In this document: positions 4,667 through 6,138 of the stretch, piece after piece
How positions within the stretch are numbered: position 1 is the stretch's first letter
How the letters are laid out: each line of letters starts with the position of its first letter
Source of the DNA: Opitutales bacterium
Lineage (GTDB): Bacteria > Verrucomicrobiota > Verrucomicrobiia > Opitutales > Intestinicryptomonadaceae
Direction of reading: 5' to 3'
DNA: 6,138 nucleotides
Assembly: GCA_017526045.1 (NCBI GenBank)
Contig: JAFXRX010000271.1
Location: forward strand, 1-6,138
Notes under the pieces: model-generated
What the model saw: only the letters and a program-made list of their open reading frames with translations
Databases searched by the model: none
Told to the model about the DNA's origin: nothing
Made by a program: the position numbers and the translations under genes

Positions 4667-4762
4667 CTATTTTCCTATTTGTCTATTTACCTATTTGCCT
4701 ATTTTCTCTCCGACTGACAGGTCTCACACCTATTTATCTATTTGCCTATTTTCCCTATTTGC
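4667..4762. repeat. Degenerate 8-bp tandem repeat (CTATTTGC type)
   Basis: Five consecutive octamers at 4667-4706 have the form CTATTT plus two variable bases. After a 23-base interruption (4707-4729) four more follow to 4762, with one extra C at 4754. Copy 1 of the long repeat has only a single such unit (3119-3126), so the array expanded here. Slippage-prone DNA; no coding role is evident. Confidence 0.75.
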
Positions 4763-4905
4763 TAAAACAGATCGTCGTCATCGTCGGGTTCGATGCCGAG
4801 GGCTTGTTTTGCCTCTGGTAGTTTTTCTTTCAGAACGACGTATCTGCCTTTGCCTTTTTTGACGATTTCGTAAAGGTCGGGGAACGTATGGACGATGAAT
4901 TCCAC
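4762..4905 (-). CDS. Small acidic-tailed hypothetical protein, possibly a gene remnant
   Basis: 47 residues from a GTG at 4905 with AGGTCAG just upstream. The frame can be extended to an ATG at 4998, but that extra segment looks non-coding. The sequence (FIVHTFPDLYEIVKKGKGRYVVLKEKLPEAKQALGIEP) looks like real protein and ends in DDDDDLF, reminiscent of the acidic, Phe-terminated tail of SSB-type proteins. No family recognised. The stop codon lies inside the octamer array. It may be the C-terminal stump of a larger gene whose front part was lost in the rearrangements here. Confidence 0.35.
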   Translation of the reverse strand: MEFIVHTFPDLYEIVKKGKGRYVVLKEKLPEAKQALGIEPDDDDDLF

Positions 4906-5100
4906 GCGCTCTGACCTAAGGCTTGAATGTCGATTTTGTAAATTCGGCGCTAAGACATTGCGCGGAGCCAGCCTTTGCTGCCCATATGCTGCGTGCATTC
5001 CGCAACCTGTTCTGCTGCGCGGGCGAGGGCGCGGGCGGTGTTTCGGGCAAAGATTGCGTCTATTGTTTGTGTTTAACTTTCGGAGGCGGCAACTATTGGC

Positions 5101-5128
5101 TTGACTTGGTTTAGTTGCTATTGATAAA
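5101..5128 (+). promoter_or_regulatory. Candidate promoter of the glycosyltransferase operon
   Basis: TTGACT (5101-5106) with GATAAA (5123-5128) after 16 bases, followed by an AT-rich leader to the ATG at 5172. The -35 is good and the -10 moderate. No other promoter stands out in the GC-rich stretch 4999-5100. Confidence 0.4.
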
Positions 5129-5171
5129 CAATATTTATTTTATTAAATTTGAAAGATTAGGATTTTTAAAT

Positions 5172-5903
5172 ATGCCGGAGTACACTGTAATTTGCATGAA
5201 ATGGGGCGACAAGTATGGCGCAGAGTATGTAAACCGCCTGTACAACATGTGCCAGCGCAACATCACGCTGCCTTTCAAATTCGTTTGTTTTACCGACAAA
5301 ACCGAAGGCCTCGACCCCAACATTGAAGCGCGTCCGCTGCCGGAAATGGATTTGCCGCCCGACCGCGAGCGCGGCTGGCGCAAGCTCTCGTGTTTCCGCG
5401 ACGACATCGGCCTCTCGGGCAGAATTTTGTTTCTCGACCTCGACACTGTAATCGTTTCGAACATCGACGACTATTTTCTAATTGACGGCGAATTTTACGT
5501 AATCGAGCACTGGCGCCCCTCCAAAAAGCACGGCGTCGGCGAGACGGGCGTGTACCGCTATGAGGCCGGCAAAAACCGCGATTTGTACGATTATTTCATG
5601 GCGAACATGCAGAAGGTGAAGGCGGAGTACCGCCACGAGCAGGCGTATGTAACTGACGTCCTTTCGAAGGCGGGCAAGCTGAAATTCTGGCCGAAAAAGT
5701 GGATGCCGAGCTTCAAGTACAACTGCATGCGCCCGTTCCCGCTGTGCTATTTTATGGATCCGATTTTGCCGCCCGAGGCGAAGATGGTCGTATTCCACGG
5801 CGAGCCGACCCCCGACCAAACTATGGCGGGCGTCTCGAAGGGCTTTAAGGGGCTAATCCGCCACGTGCGCACTCCGCAGTGGCTCAAGGACAACTGGAGA
5901 TAG
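5172..5903 (+). CDS. Small DxD glycosyltransferase
   Basis: 243 residues from the ATG at 5172, chosen because TTAGGA lies at ribosome-binding distance and because the family-like opening (PEYTVICMKWGDKYGAEYV) begins here. A 19-residue extension from 5115 is hydrophobic and unlike the rest. The GT-A nucleotide-sugar fold is suggested by FKFVCFTD (35-42), GWRKLSCF (68-75) and RILFLDLDTVIV with the metal-binding D89-L90-D91. FHGEPTPDQ (208-216) near the C-terminus supplies a likely second metal or substrate His. The enzyme would transfer a sugar from an NDP-sugar to a surface glycan; donor and acceptor are unknown. It is cytoplasmic and lacks membrane segments. The PIG-L deacetylase gene starts 5 bases after its stop, so the two form an operon, probably in polysaccharide or lipopolysaccharide assembly. 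Confidence 0.85.
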   Translation: MPEYTVICMKWGDKYGAEYVNRLYNMCQRNITLPFKFVCFTDKTEGLDPNIEARPLPEMDLPPDRERGWRKLSCFRDDIGLSGRILFLDLDTVIVSNIDDYFLIDGEFYVIEHWRPSKKHGVGETGVYRYEAGKNRDLYDYFMANMQKVKAEYRHEQAYVTDVLSKAGKLKFWPKKWMPSFKYNCMRPFPLCYFMDPILPPEAKMVVFHGEPTPDQTMAGVSKGFKGLIRHVRTPQWLKDNWR

Positions 5904-5908
5904 TTTTT

Positions 5909-6138
5909 ATGAAGCGCAAAGTTCTTGTTCTTGCACCTCACAACGACGACGAAACTTTGGGTGTCGGCGCGACCATGGCAAAGCACGCCGCCTCGGGCGA
6001 CGAAGTTTTTGTTTCGATTTTGACTTCGATTGGCGACGACAATCCGGTCATGAAGCCCAACAAGCCTGAAATCCGCGCCGAAACAAAGCAGGCTATGGAA
6101 ATTCTTGGCGTCGACTATTCGAAGGTGATTTACCGCGA
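5909..6138 (+). CDS. PIG-L/LmbE-family deacetylase, N-terminal part
   Basis: The first 76 codons are present; the rest lies beyond the window. KRKVLVLAPHNDDETLGVG carries the family's zinc-binding motif in the form H-N-D-D-E (usually H-P-D-D-E). GDEVFVSILTSIGDD and the helix IRAETKQAMEILGVDY follow as expected. Members remove acetyl groups from N-acetylglucosamine-type sugars in glycolipids, cofactors or antibiotics. The catalytic Asp and the first metal ligands are present. GGAG in the end of the preceding gene serves as ribosome binding site. The pairing with a glycosyltransferase points to trimming or modifying an amino sugar in a surface glycan; the substrate is inferred. Confidence 0.9.
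   Translation, partial: MKRKVLVLAPHNDDETLGVGATMAKHAASGDEVFVSILTSIGDDNPVMKPNKPEIRAETKQAMEILGVDYSKVIYR

Larger units (their letters stand above)
4556..4681 (-). repeat. Direct repeat copy 2: tRNA-Arg promoter plus 5' half
   Basis: Partner of 3000-3126 at an offset of 1555 bases across the aligned part. The upper end corresponds to the last codons of the excisionase-like gene (here NRKIDCNTH followed by TAA on the minus strand) and then runs into an 8-bp tandem repeat. That suggests this copy too was once joined to an xis gene, now lost. Confidence 0.85.

Overview
The window looks like accessory, element-rich DNA in a Gram-negative-type bacterium. A Verrucomicrobiota (Opitutae-like) host is my guess. 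The guess rests on the style of the integrase (an 'NGLRHS' active-site box in place of the usual HxLRHT), on the lipoprotein, and on codon use; no rRNA or conserved marker is present. Local GC varies sharply. The integrase and the glycan genes are moderately GC-rich, whereas 1340-2260 and 2790-3000 are very AT-rich.

Layout. (1) 1-1260, minus strand: a tyrosine recombinase, complete at its N-terminus, with all catalytic positions visible and its last residues outside the window. (2) 1342-2172, plus: an AT-rich, start-less C-terminal piece of a coiled-coil SMC/ABC-type ATPase lacking Walker A, lying directly against the integrase upstream region. (3) 2302-2784, plus: an unrecognised 160-residue protein whose promoter region and downstream flank share a 12-base motif in opposite orientations. 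(4) 2785-2999: AT-rich non-coding DNA with palindromic repeats. (5) 3000-4592: a block bounded by two ~125-bp direct repeats. Each repeat contains a promoter-like sequence plus the 5' half of a tRNA-Arg(CCT) gene on the minus strand, cut off at the anticodon loop. Between them, all on the minus strand, are a zinc-ribbon/TM2 membrane protein, a DUF2147-like lipoprotein, and a frameshifted excisionase-like HTH gene. A related 58-bp hairpin element follows each of the first two genes. (6) 4667-5100: a degenerate 8-bp tandem repeat and small minus-strand gene remnants. (7) 5101-6138, plus: a promoter, a small glycosyltransferase and the start of a PIG-L/LmbE deacetylase, probably one surface-glycan operon of the stable chromosome.

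Interpretation (inference). The repeated tRNA 5' halves end at the anticodon loop, a known crossover position for tyrosine recombinases. The simplest reading is serial insertion of elements into one tRNA-Arg(CCT) gene. Each element would bring its own promoter and tRNA 5' half and strand the previous one. The 3000-4556 block would be a ~1.55-kb element with cargo genes and an xis but no integrase. The neighbouring element (below 3000) carries the integrase. The stranded tRNA promoter at 4607-4635 points straight at the TM2 gene, so an orphan tRNA promoter may drive element cargo.
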